In this document: positions 1-6,571 of the stretch, piece by piece
Numbering within the stretch: position 1 is the stretch's first letter
How the letters are laid out: each line of letters begins with the position of its first letter
Assembly (NCBI RefSeq): GCF_008014345.1
Contig: NZ_VPFL01000027.1
Span: 1-32,824 of the forward strand
Direction: 5' to 3'
Length of the DNA stretch: 32,824 nt
Origin: Pelomicrobium methylotrophicum
GTDB lineage: Bacteria > Pseudomonadota > Gammaproteobacteria > Burkholderiales > UBA6910
The notes under the pieces: model-generated
Seen by the model: the letters and a program-made list of their open reading frames with translations, nothing else
The model's database searches: none
What the model was told of the DNA's origin: nothing
Program-made: the position numbers and the translations under genes

Positions 1-69
1 CTCGGGAATGTGCTCCTCGGGAAAGTGTTCCCGGATTCGTTCCCAGTGTTCGTCGCTCAGACGCAGCAT
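1..69 (-). CDS. IS5-family transposase, N-terminal part (runs off the window)
   Basis: Reading leftward from an ATG at 69-67, 23 codons remain open to the window edge, beginning MLRLSDEHWERIREHFPEE. The LSDEHWERI-x3-FP pattern is the usual start of IS5-type (IS427-like, DUF4096 N-terminal) DDE transposases, which catalyse cut-and-paste movement of their insertion sequence. The catalytic DDE residues lie outside the window, so intactness cannot be judged. The likely element end lies just upstream, near 124. The partner genes to the right (XRE regulator, orphan antitoxin, broken toxin) look like accessory DNA, which suits an IS here. The family call rests on one short N-terminal segment. Confidence 0.75.
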   Translation of the reverse strand, partial: MLRLSDEHWERIREHFPEEHIPE

Positions 70-100
70 GCCACCTGATTATAGAAGCCCCGGCTCATCC

Positions 101-126
101 TGTGAACAATTTTGAGATAGGTTCTA
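101..126. mobile_element. Probable terminal end of the IS5-type element
   Basis: Read on the minus strand, this stretch begins GAACCTATCTCAAAATTGTTC and lies about 32-55 bases upstream of the transposase start, where an IS terminal repeat is expected. The flanking TA at 125-126 could be one copy of a TA target duplication, as IS427-type elements make. The other end is outside the window, so the inverted repeat cannot be confirmed. Confidence 0.4.
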
Positions 127-215
127 GCCATGTTCACGTTGCGTGACGTTGTGGCGACTGGCACGGAAGGGGGCCAAACGACGCCCTCCCGGCGGCGCCC
201 TCCCGGCCCGGGGCC

Positions 216-249
216 AGTATAGTACTACTGGTTACTCATTTGAGCAACC
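216..249. promoter_or_regulatory. Probable autoregulatory promoter/operator of the XRE regulator
   Basis: A 20-base imperfect palindrome, GGTTACTCATTTGAGCAACC, occupies 230-249; eight of ten base pairs match. Just to its left is AGTA-TAG-TACT (216-226), containing a -10-like TATAGT at 218-223. Just to its right is AACC-GAA-GGTT (246-256). Transcription from the TATAGT would begin around 230, so a protein on the palindrome would cover the start site. This is the layout expected for a self-repressing HTH regulator. No good -35 element is visible. Confidence 0.5.
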
Positions 250-293
250 GAAGGTTACCTTGAGCCGCCGTGCTTGGTGCTACCGTTCCCGGC

Positions 294-707
294 ATGGGGT
301 TGATCGAGGAAAAACGGGCCTTCGGCAAGCGGCTCGTCGAAGCGTTGCGCAAGGCCGGCGTCGACACCCGCAGCCCCACCCGGGTTGCCCGAGAGTTCAA
401 CCTGCGCTACCACGGCGATCCGGTGACGACCCAAGGCGTGAGAAAGTGGCTGACGGGCCGCTCCCTGCCTTCTCAGGACAAGATCCGGGTGCTCGCCGAT
501 TGGCTCGGCGTGTCTTCCCAGTGGTTGCGGTTCGGCGAAGACACCGGCGAGGATGCGCGGCGTGCCAGTGTCCTGCGGCAGGAAGTGCGTCCTTATCGGC
601 GAGAGCAGGATATCTTGCTGGAGATCTTTGGCCGACTGAACGAGCGGCACCGTAAGCTGGTGCTCGAGTTGGTCGAGGCGCTGGCAGCGGCCGAGCGCAA
701 GCGGTGA
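294..707 (+). CDS. XRE-type helix-turn-helix transcriptional regulator
   Basis: A 137-residue protein. Residues from about 20 to 70 form a Cro/CI-type HTH: VAREFNLRY is followed by TTQGVRKWLTGRSLPSQDKI, where QGVRKWLTG is the recognition helix, then LADWLGVSSQWLRFGE, the usual end of such domains. The C-terminal tail (ILLEIFGRLNERHRKLVLELVEAL) looks like an amphipathic helix, probably for dimerisation. I chose the ATG at 294; a GTG at 270 in the same frame would add eight residues, and neither has a clear ribosome binding site. The palindrome at 230-249 is a likely autoregulatory site. The target genes are unknown. It sits between an IS end and an antitoxin gene, so it may belong to accessory DNA. 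Confidence 0.8.
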   Translation: MGLIEEKRAFGKRLVEALRKAGVDTRSPTRVAREFNLRYHGDPVTTQGVRKWLTGRSLPSQDKIRVLADWLGVSSQWLRFGEDTGEDARRASVLRQEVRPYRREQDILLEIFGRLNERHRKLVLELVEALAAAERKR

Positions 708-840
708 GGCGCGGGCCGGGGCTCACCCTCTCCTAGCGCGCGAGGTGGTCTGCTGACTCGGTAGTTCAAGGCTGAGTTGCGCCGCCTTCTGTCTTCTGCC
801 AAAGCGCTTCCTCCCGAGAAGCCGCCTGTCTGGGCGCGGA

Positions 841-869
841 TTGACGCAAATCTGTACAGCCTGTACGGT
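841..869 (+). promoter_or_regulatory. Antitoxin promoter with TGTACA-type operator repeats
   Basis: TTGACG (841-846) is a good -35 element, 17 bases before a weak -10 (TACGGT, 864-869). Within the spacer and -10 are TGTACA (853-858) and TGTACG (862-867), nine bases apart. TGTACA is the core hexamer bound by the Phd/YefM-type antitoxin YefM in E. coli, so these repeats are probably the site where the downstream antitoxin represses its own promoter. Confidence 0.5.
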
Positions 870-890
870 GCTTGTTTAGAGACGACACCC

Positions 891-1142
891 ATGAGCGGCA
901 TCAAGAAAAGCGGCGTCGAGGCGGCCCGCAAGAACCTCTCTGCCTTGCTCGAACAGGCCTACCGCGGTGAGCCGAGCCTGATCACGCGGCACGGTAAGGT
1001 TTATGCAGCCATTGTCCCCCCTTCTTATCTGAATAAGCGTCCCGGGAGGGTCGATCTGCGTGCCCTGCGGGGGACGGGCAAGGGGCTCTGGGGCAGATCG
1101 GTCAGAGGCGCGATCGCACGGATGCGAGACGAATGGCGGTAA
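891..1142 (+). CDS. Phd/YefM-family antitoxin
   Basis: An 83-residue protein starting at the ATG at 891. Residues 5-45 (KSGVEAARKNLSALLEQAY, then EPSLITRHGKVYAAIVPP) match the Phd/YefM fold: an N-terminal DNA-binding region with EARKNLSxLLxxA and the strand pair ITRHGKxxAxIVP. The tail, with GLWGRS and ending in RMRDEWR, is the kind that wraps a PIN-domain toxin in VapBC-like pairs. The stop overlaps the start of the downstream PIN fragment by ten bases, a normal antitoxin-toxin layout. That toxin is truncated, so this is probably an orphan antitoxin that may still repress its promoter. A longer reading from 777 exists but has no family support. Confidence 0.85.
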   Translation: MSGIKKSGVEAARKNLSALLEQAYRGEPSLITRHGKVYAAIVPPSYLNKRPGRVDLRALRGTGKGLWGRSVRGAIARMRDEWR

Positions 1143-1234
1143 GAACGCCGGCGGAACCCCCGAGCGGCTGTGTCCTGGTCGTCGATTGGGCACCGATCAT
1201 CTACTTCCTCGAGGGCCATCCAACGCTCGCGGAT
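1133..1234 (+). pseudogene. PIN-domain (VapC-like) toxin, N-terminal remnant
   Basis: A GTG at 1133 overlaps the antitoxin stop and opens a reading frame whose first 34 residues end VLVVDWAPIIYFLEGHPTLAD. That is the first strand and helix of a PIN ribonuclease domain, with the first acidic residue of the active site (Asp in VVD). After about 1234 the similarity stops. The frame continues without family resemblance to 1387, running antisense into the 3' end of the E1 gene. The remaining acidic residues are missing, so no active ribonuclease can be made. A deletion or rearrangement probably joined the fragment to the aceE-like gene. Confidence 0.6.
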
Positions 1235-1291
1235 GCCTGCGTTGGCTGCACCGGGCGGCAACACCTCGGCTTGCGTAGGGCGATTCGCGCC

Positions 1292-3961
1292 TCAGCACGA
1301 CCAGGGCGCCGGTTTCGTGGGGTCGATTCCATAACGCTTGGCCGCCTGCTCGGCGATCGAACGCTCGATCATCCCTTCGTCGTGTAGGGCCGCGAGCGCC
1401 GCAAAGGCGATATGTTCCCGGCTCACCTCGAAGAAGCGGCGAAGGCTCTTTCGTGTGTCGCTGCGGCCGAAGCCGTCGGTGCCAAGCGCCACATAGCGGC
1501 GCGGGACCCAGGGCCGGATCAAGTCCGCCACCGCCGAGACGTAGTCGCTTACCGCCACCACCGGCCCCTCGGTCGGGCCCAGGCACTTTTCCACGTGGCT
1601 CGACGTTCGCGCTTGGTCGAGCTGCAGGCGGTTGCGGCGCGCGACCGCCATGCCGTCGCGCCGCAGCTCGGTGAAGCTTGTAACGCTCCACACGTTTGCC
1701 GCGACTCCCCAGTCCTGCTCCAGGAGCTGGGCCGCCGCGAGCGCCTCGCGCAGAAGCGCGCCGCTGCCGAGCAGCTGGACCTTCGCCCCGTCGCGGCGCT
1801 TGAAGAGGTACATACCGCGCACGATGTCGGCTTCCACGCCCTGCGGCTTGGCCGGGTGCGCGTAATTCTCGTTCATCAAGGTGACGTAGTAGAAGACGTC
1901 CTCCTGCGCTTCCAGCATCCGGCGCATGCCGTCCTGCAGGATCACGGCCAGCTCGTAACCGAAGCAGGGATCGTAGGCACGGCAGTTGGGCACGGTGGAG
2001 GCGATCAGGTGGCTCGATCCGTCCTGGTGCTGCAGTCCCTCGCCCGCCAAGGTGGTGCGACCTGAGGTCGCCCCGAGCAGGAAGCCCCGCGGGCGCGAGT
2101 CCGCTGCCGCCCAGATCAGATCGCCGACGCGCTGGAAACCGAACATGGAGTAGAAAATGTAGAAGGGCACCATGGGGATGCCGTGGGTGGAATAGGACGT
2201 CGCCGCGGCGAGCCAGGAAGAAATGGCGCCCGCCTCGGTGATACCCTCTTCCAAGATTTGGCCGTCCTTGGCCTCCTTGTAGTAGAGCAGCTCATCCCGA
2301 TCTTCCGGCTCGTAGAGCTGGCCCACTGAAGAGTAGATGGCCACTTGGCGGAACAGGGATTGCATGCCGAAGGTGCGCGCCTCGTCGGCCACGATGGGGA
2401 CGATGCGCTGGCCGACAGCGGGCTCCCGCAGGAGCTGGGAGAGCAGGCGCACGAACACCAGGGTGGTGGATTCCTCGCGATCGCCGGAGCCTGCCAGGAT
2501 TTTGGCGAAGGTATCAAGCGGCGGCGCCGGCAGCGGCGGCGCCGCGCTGGATCGGGCCGGCAGGTAGCCGCCCAGCGCTTTGCGCCGCGCGTGCAGGTAC
2601 TTCATCTCCGGCATGTCGTCGGCCGGCTTCAGAAAGCGCAGGCTCTTGACCTCCTCGTCGGAGAGCGGCACGTGGAAGCGGTCCCGGAAGGCGAGCAGCG
2701 CCTCGTCCTCCAGCTTCTTCTGCTGGTGGGCACCCATTTTGCCCTGGCCCCAGTGGCCCATGCCGTAACCCTTTTTGGTCTGGGCGAGAATCACAGTGGG
2801 CTGGCCGCGATGGTTCACCGCGGCATGGTAGGCGGCGTAAATCTTGATGGGATCATGACCGCCGCGATGGAGCCGGTCGATGTCGTCGTCGGACAGATGG
2901 GCCACCAGCTGCTTGAGCTCCGGGTACTTGTTGAAGAAGTGTTCCCGGTTGAAGCGGCCGTCGGTGGCGGCGTATTTCTGCAGCTCGCCGTCCACCGTCT
3001 CGTGAAGCCGCCTGAGGAGGACCCCTTCGCGGTCGCGGGCGAATAAGGGGTCCCAGTCGGAGCCCCACAGCAGCTTGATCACGTTCCAACCGGCCCCGGT
3101 GAAGAGGCCTTCCAGCTCCTGGATGATGGAGCCGTTGCCGCGCACGGGGCCGTCCAGCCGCTGCAGGTTGCAGTTGACCACGAAAATCAGGTTGTCCAGT
3201 TTTTCCCGCGCTGCGAGGGAAAGCCCCGCCAGCGACTCGGGCTCGTCCATCTCGCCGTCGCCCACGAAGGCCCAGACCTTGCGTCCCTGCGTGTCCAGAA
3301 GCCCCCGGTCGTGCAGGTACTTCATGAACCGCGCCTGGTAAATGGCGTTGATGGGCCCGAGCCCCATGGAGCCGGTGGGGAACTGCCAGAAGTCCGGCAT
3401 CAGCCAAGGATGGCAGTACGACGACAGCCCTCGGCCGCTCGTTTCGCGCCGGTAGTGGGCGAGTTGTTCCTCTGACAGCCGCCCTTCGAGGAAGGCGCGG
3501 GCGTACACGCCCGGCGCGGAGTGGGGTTGGAAATAGACCAGGTCTGCGCCGCGGACGCCTTCCTGCCGGGGATCTCCCGCCGCCCGGAAGAAATGGTTGA
3601 AGCCCACCTCGAACAGGTCGGCTGCGGAGGCGTAGCTCGCGATGTGGCCACCCAGTTCCGGGTGCTCGCGGTTGGCGCGCACCACCATGGCCAGCGCGTT
3701 CCACCGCACCAGCGCTGTGATGCGTTCCTCAAGCGCCAGGTCGCCGGGATAGGGCGGCTGCTCCTCCAAAGGGATAGTGTTCACGTACGCCGTCGTGGCG
3801 TTGAATCGCAGCCGACGGCAGCGCCTGCGGGCTGTGTCGAAAAGCTTCTGCAGCAGATACTCGGCGCGCGGCTCGCCTTCCTCCTGGATCAGCGCTTCCA
3901 GGGCGTCCAGCCATTCGCGGGTTTCCTGGGGATCGATGTCGATGAGTGGTTCCATGGGCAT
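1292..3961 (-). CDS. aceE: Homodimeric 2-oxoacid dehydrogenase E1 (AceE/MdeB-like), orphan
   Basis: About 889 residues, close to E. coli AceE (887). The enzyme is a thiamine diphosphate-dependent E1 that decarboxylates pyruvate or a related 2-oxoacid and passes the acyl group to a lipoyl E2. The N-terminus DIDPQETREWLDALEALI matches the E2-binding region of AceE. The thiamine motif is GDGEMDEPE followed by NCNLQRLDGPVRGNG. An active-site His lies in GKMGAHQQKK, and KYLHARRKALGGYLPAR is also family-typical. The start is the ATG at 3961; a GTG at 3988 and an ATG at 3955 are in frame. No E2 or E3 gene is adjacent. An Lrp/AsnC regulator is divergent, as in the Pseudomonas putida mdeR-mdeAB locus, where MdeB is an orphan E1 homologue linked to 2-oxobutyrate. 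Substrate is therefore uncertain. Confidence 0.9.
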   Translation of the reverse strand: MPMEPLIDIDPQETREWLDALEALIQEEGEPRAEYLLQKLFDTARRRCRRLRFNATTAYVNTIPLEEQPPYPGDLALEERITALVRWNALAMVVRANREHPELGGHIASYASAADLFEVGFNHFFRAAGDPRQEGVRGADLVYFQPHSAPGVYARAFLEGRLSEEQLAHYRRETSGRGLSSYCHPWLMPDFWQFPTGSMGLGPINAIYQARFMKYLHDRGLLDTQGRKVWAFVGDGEMDEPESLAGLSLAAREKLDNLIFVVNCNLQRLDGPVRGNGSIIQELEGLFTGAGWNVIKLLWGSDWDPLFARDREGVLLRRLHETVDGELQKYAATDGRFNREHFFNKYPELKQLVAHLSDDDIDRLHRGGHDPIKIYAAYHAAVNHRGQPTVILAQTKKGYGMGHWGQGKMGAHQQKKLEDEALLAFRDRFHVPLSDEEVKSLRFLKPADDMPEMKYLHARRKALGGYLPARSSAAPPLPAPPLDTFAKILAGSGDREESTTLVFVRLLSQLLREPAVGQRIVPIVADEARTFGMQSLFRQVAIYSSVGQLYEPEDRDELLYYKEAKDGQILEEGITEAGAISSWLAAATSYSTHGIPMVPFYIFYSMFGFQRVGDLIWAAADSRPRGFLLGATSGRTTLAGEGLQHQDGSSHLIASTVPNCRAYDPCFGYELAVILQDGMRRMLEAQEDVFYYVTLMNENYAHPAKPQGVEADIVRGMYLFKRRDGAKVQLLGSGALLREALAAAQLLEQDWGVAANVWSVTSFTELRRDGMAVARRNRLQLDQARTSSHVEKCLGPTEGPVVAVSDYVSAVADLIRPWVPRRYVALGTDGFGRSDTRKSLRRFFEVSREHIAFAALAALHDEGMIERSIAEQAAKRYGIDPTKPAPWSC

Positions 3962-4043
3962 GGTTTCCGGGCGTTGGGGTTTCCGCACGCGAAAAGAATA
4001 CGCCGGTCCTGATCCGCTAGCGTTGCGAAAATATCCGAATTAG

Positions 4044-4082
4044 CGCCAAATATCGCCATGTTATTGCGTTACATCGCCAAAT
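4044..4082. promoter_or_regulatory. Phased CGCCA repeats in the aceE-lrp divergent promoter region
   Basis: CGCCAAAT occurs at 4044-4051 and 4075-4082, and a third CGCCA lies at 4054-4058. Offsets of 10 and 21 bases place all three on the same face of the helix. Lrp/AsnC proteins bind several phased sites as octamers, so these are candidate binding sites for the adjacent regulator. Strong sigma-70 promoter elements are not evident. Confidence 0.35.
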
Positions 4083-4093
4083 GGAGGTAAAGA

Positions 4094-4561
4094 ATGCCAA
4101 ACATTGCGCTCGATGCTGTCGACCGCAGAATCTTGGAGGTCCTGCAGCAGGAGGCGCGGATCCCCAACGTGGCGCTGGCCGAGCGGGTGCACCTCTCGCC
4201 CAGCCCCTGCCTGCGGCGGGTGCGGGAGTTGGAACGCTCGGGCGTCATCCAGCGCTATGTCGCGTTGCTCAATCCGCTGGCCTTGGGGCTTACGGTGTCA
4301 GTGTTTATCCAGGTGGCGCTGGAGAAGCAGGTGGAATCGGCGCTGGAGGCGTTCGAGCGCGCCATCCGCGAGCGGCCCGAGGTGATGGAGTGTTACTTGA
4401 TGACCGGTGAGGCCGATTACCTGCTGCGGGTGGTGGTGCCCGACGTGCCGTCGCTGGAGCGCTTCATCGTCGATTTCCTGTCCAAGGTCCCGGGGGTGGG
4501 CAACATCAAGTCCAGCTTCGCGCTGAAGCAGGTGAAGTACAATACCGCTTTACCGCTTTAG
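4094..4561 (+). CDS. Lrp/AsnC-family transcriptional regulator
   Basis: 155 residues, the usual family length. The N-terminal winged HTH runs [18 protein letters not shown], then [20 protein letters not shown], then [13 protein letters not shown], a textbook AsnC-type domain. The C-terminal RAM ligand-binding domain includes [21 protein letters not shown] and the closing [25 protein letters not shown] at 4083-4087 sets the start at the ATG at 4094. It is transcribed away from the E1 gene, so it probably controls that gene and itself in response to an amino acid or 2-oxoacid. Similarity of layout to mdeR suggests methionine or 2-oxobutyrate as a possible signal, which is inference. Confidence 0.9.
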   Translation: MPNIALDAVDRRILEVLQQEARIPNVALAERVHLSPSPCLRRVRELERSGVIQRYVALLNPLALGLTVSVFIQVALEKQVESALEAFERAIRERPEVMECYLMTGEADYLLRVVVPDVPSLERFIVDFLSKVPGVGNIKSSFALKQVKYNTALPL

Positions 4562-4651
4562 CGGCGGCGGGCCGCCGAAGCCAACATCGAAGCTGCGCCG
4601 TCGAGACGTGACCAACAGCAACACGCCCGCGGAAGATCGTCAGGCGGCTGA

Positions 4652-5386
4652 ATGGGTGCGACCATGGCAGGCATCTTGCAAGGAAAAGTTGCGCTGGTGA
4701 CGGGGGTGAGCGGCGGCGGCCAGGTCGGGATCGCCGTGGCCCAAGCCCTCGCGGCGGAGGGGGCGGTGCTCGGTATCGCCGCCCGCAGCCGCGATCGGCT
4801 CGAGGCGCGGGCTCAGGAGCTGCGGGCGAGCGGCGCGCGAGTGCTTCCCATCGCGGCGGACCTCACCGATGAAGCCCAGGTGAACCAGGTGATCGAGCGC
4901 ATGATCGGCGACTTCGGCAGGATCGATATCCTGGTGAATCTCGCCGGTGGATTGACCCGGTACAAGCCCGCCGTCGAGCACACGCTCGAAGACTGGCATC
5001 ACGAGGTTGGCAACAATCTGCTCTCCGCTTTCCTCTGCTCGCGGGCAGTGTTTCCGCGCATGAAAGAGGCGGGAGGCGGCTCGATCGTCAACTTCTCCCG
5101 CGCCGGCACTCCCCAGCCCAACATGGTCGCCTACAACTGCGCCAAGGCAGGGGTGGAAGCCCTCACCCGGACGCTTGCCCTCGAGGGCAGGGAGGGGGGC
5201 ATCCGGGTCAACGCCATCGCCCCGGGGCTCGTGGACACGGCGACCAACATCGAGGCCATGAAACCCAAAGACCTCAAGAGGTGGGTCAAGCGCGAAGACA
5301 TCGCCCGGGTCGTGGTGTTTCTTGCCTCCGACGCGTCGGCAGGAGTGACCGGCCAGACGATCCCTGTGACCGGCTGGGGAATCTGA
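4652..5386 (+). CDS. Short-chain dehydrogenase/reductase (SDR)
   Basis: 244 residues from the first ATG; a second in-frame ATG at 4664 (MAGILQGKVAL) is equally possible. It is an NAD(P)-dependent oxidoreductase of the classical SDR fold. The cofactor-binding loop is VALVTGVSGGGQVGIAVA, a slightly lengthened TGxxxGxG. The structural motif NLAGG replaces NNAGG. The catalytic Tyr and Lys are in YNCAK, with a candidate Ser in VNFSRAG. The C-terminal VRVNAIAPGLVDT and ASAGVTGQTIPVTGWG are standard. The residue after the first Asp-rich strand (AARSRDRLE) suggests NADPH preference. The substrate is unknown; it follows the Lrp gene by 90 bases and may or may not be co-transcribed. Confidence 0.85.
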   Translation: MGATMAGILQGKVALVTGVSGGGQVGIAVAQALAAEGAVLGIAARSRDRLEARAQELRASGARVLPIAADLTDEAQVNQVIERMIGDFGRIDILVNLAGGLTRYKPAVEHTLEDWHHEVGNNLLSAFLCSRAVFPRMKEAGGGSIVNFSRAGTPQPNMVAYNCAKAGVEALTRTLALEGREGGIRVNAIAPGLVDTATNIEAMKPKDLKRWVKREDIARVVVFLASDASAGVTGQTIPVTGWGI

Positions 5387-5470
5387 CCGGATCGAAAAGC
5401 TGATGGCGCCCCCGGGCAGGAGGGCGTGCTCGCCTGGTCGACGGCTGCGTCGCCCTCCTGTTCCAAAGGG

Positions 5471-6403
5471 CTAGCCGTCGTTGTGAGCGGCGCCGTTCGC
5501 GTGCAGCTTCAGCGCCGCGTAGATGGCCCGGTTGAGGGGCGTAGGGACGCCGGCTTCCTTTCCCAGCCGCACGACTGCACCGGCAAGCCACGCCACCTCG
5601 AGCCGGTTGCCCCGTCGCAGATCCCCCAGCATGGAAGAGACCATGTCACGGGGCAGGCTGTCGGTGAACTGCATTTGCCGATCTATCGTGTCCTCGGGGA
5701 GGTTGACGCCCTTGGCGCGGGCCACGGCCGCCGCTTCGCCCATTACGTCCCGCAGCACTTCCCGGGTGAACGGCTCTTCCCGGATCGGGCCGATGGGCGT
5801 GCGCGTCAAGCACGTCATGCCCGAGAGCCCCACCAGGAACACGAATTTCTCCCAGATAGCCCGCTGGATGTCTTGCGACAGATCGGCCTCGATCCCAGCC
5901 CGCTCGCAGGCATGGAGGAACGTCTTCGCGCGGGGCGAGGCAGACCCGTCCAGCTCGCCGAAAGTGAGCCTGGCCAGGGTGCCATGGTGGCGGATGACGC
6001 CCGGGGCTTCGATGAGGGCCGCGATGTGGGCGACGCCACCCATGACGTGCCCGCGCTCCAGGTGGCGGGTCAGAATGCCGATGGCATCCACTCCGTTCTG
6101 GAAGGAGACGACGCCCGTGCGCGGCCCGAGCAAGGGTTTCACCGCCTCCACCGCCTCTTCCGTGCTCCAGAGCTTCACCCCGATGATGACCAGATCCACG
6201 GGCCCCACGCCCGCCGGATCGCTCACCGCCTTTACCGGCTGAAGGTGCAGGTCTCCCAAAGCAGAGCGCACGCGTAGCCCCTTCTCCTGCATGGCTTGCA
6301 GATGGGCGCCCCGGGCGATGAAAGTCACATCCGCTCCCCCGACGGCGAGCCGCGCCCCGAAATAGCCGCCGACGCCGCCGGCTCCGACGATGGCGATCTT
6401 CAC
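5471..6403 (-). CDS. panE: 2-dehydropantoate 2-reductase family protein
   Basis: 310 residues starting at the GTG at 6403, behind GGGGGA. The predicted function is NADPH reduction of 2-dehydropantoate to pantoate for CoA synthesis. The Rossmann motif VKIAIVGAGGVGGYFGARL begins at residue 1. The ApbA C-terminal half includes IWEKFVFLVGLSGMTCLTR (catalytic Lys in WEK), MVSSMLGDLRRG and NRLEVAWLAGAVVRLGKEAG, which correspond to the Ser and Glu substrate contacts of E. coli PanE. The family also includes reductases acting on other 2-oxoacids, so the gene symbol is provisional. It is divergent from the aminotransferase at 6572, with a palindrome (6495-6508) between them. Confidence 0.85.
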   Translation of the reverse strand: MKIAIVGAGGVGGYFGARLAVGGADVTFIARGAHLQAMQEKGLRVRSALGDLHLQPVKAVSDPAGVGPVDLVIIGVKLWSTEEAVEAVKPLLGPRTGVVSFQNGVDAIGILTRHLERGHVMGGVAHIAALIEAPGVIRHHGTLARLTFGELDGSASPRAKTFLHACERAGIEADLSQDIQRAIWEKFVFLVGLSGMTCLTRTPIGPIREEPFTREVLRDVMGEAAAVARAKGVNLPEDTIDRQMQFTDSLPRDMVSSMLGDLRRGNRLEVAWLAGAVVRLGKEAGVPTPLNRAIYAALKLHANGAAHNDG

Positions 6404-6494
6404 GGTCGATTCCCCCTTTGCGCTGACGATGATCGGTCTGCCGGGTTTGGACCGGCGCCGGCGAAGCCGATGATAACTCACGCGCGGGGCAGCG

Positions 6495-6508
6495 GGAGAA
6501 TTTTCTCC
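6495..6508. promoter_or_regulatory. Perfect palindrome between divergent panE and aminotransferase genes
   Basis: GGAGAATTTTCTCC has six perfect base pairs per arm around a central TT. It lies in the 168-base gap between the two divergent genes and 28 bases upstream of the aminotransferase -10 candidate, so it could be an operator or a small hairpin. No known regulator is assigned. Confidence 0.35.
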
Positions 6509-6536
6509 GCGGCGATTGAAGCGCAGCGCGGTTCGC

Positions 6537-6542
6537 TACAAT
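6537..6542 (+). promoter_or_regulatory. -10 element for the aminotransferase gene
   Basis: TACAAT matches five of six consensus positions and lies 29 bases before the ATG at 6572. The -35 region (GATTGA or TTGAAG) is weak. Confidence 0.4.
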
Positions 6543-6571
6543 AGGCCGCGAGACCAGCCGTTTCTGCTTCC

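Noticed and set aside
143-655. 170-residue open frame on the plus strand across the XRE gene
   Set aside because: It is an Arg/Pro-rich shadow of the XRE frame and overlaps it throughout; no family resemblance.
1412-3046. Several long plus-strand open frames over the E1 gene
   Set aside because: They are antisense to a fully convincing E1 and have the composition of high-GC shadow frames.
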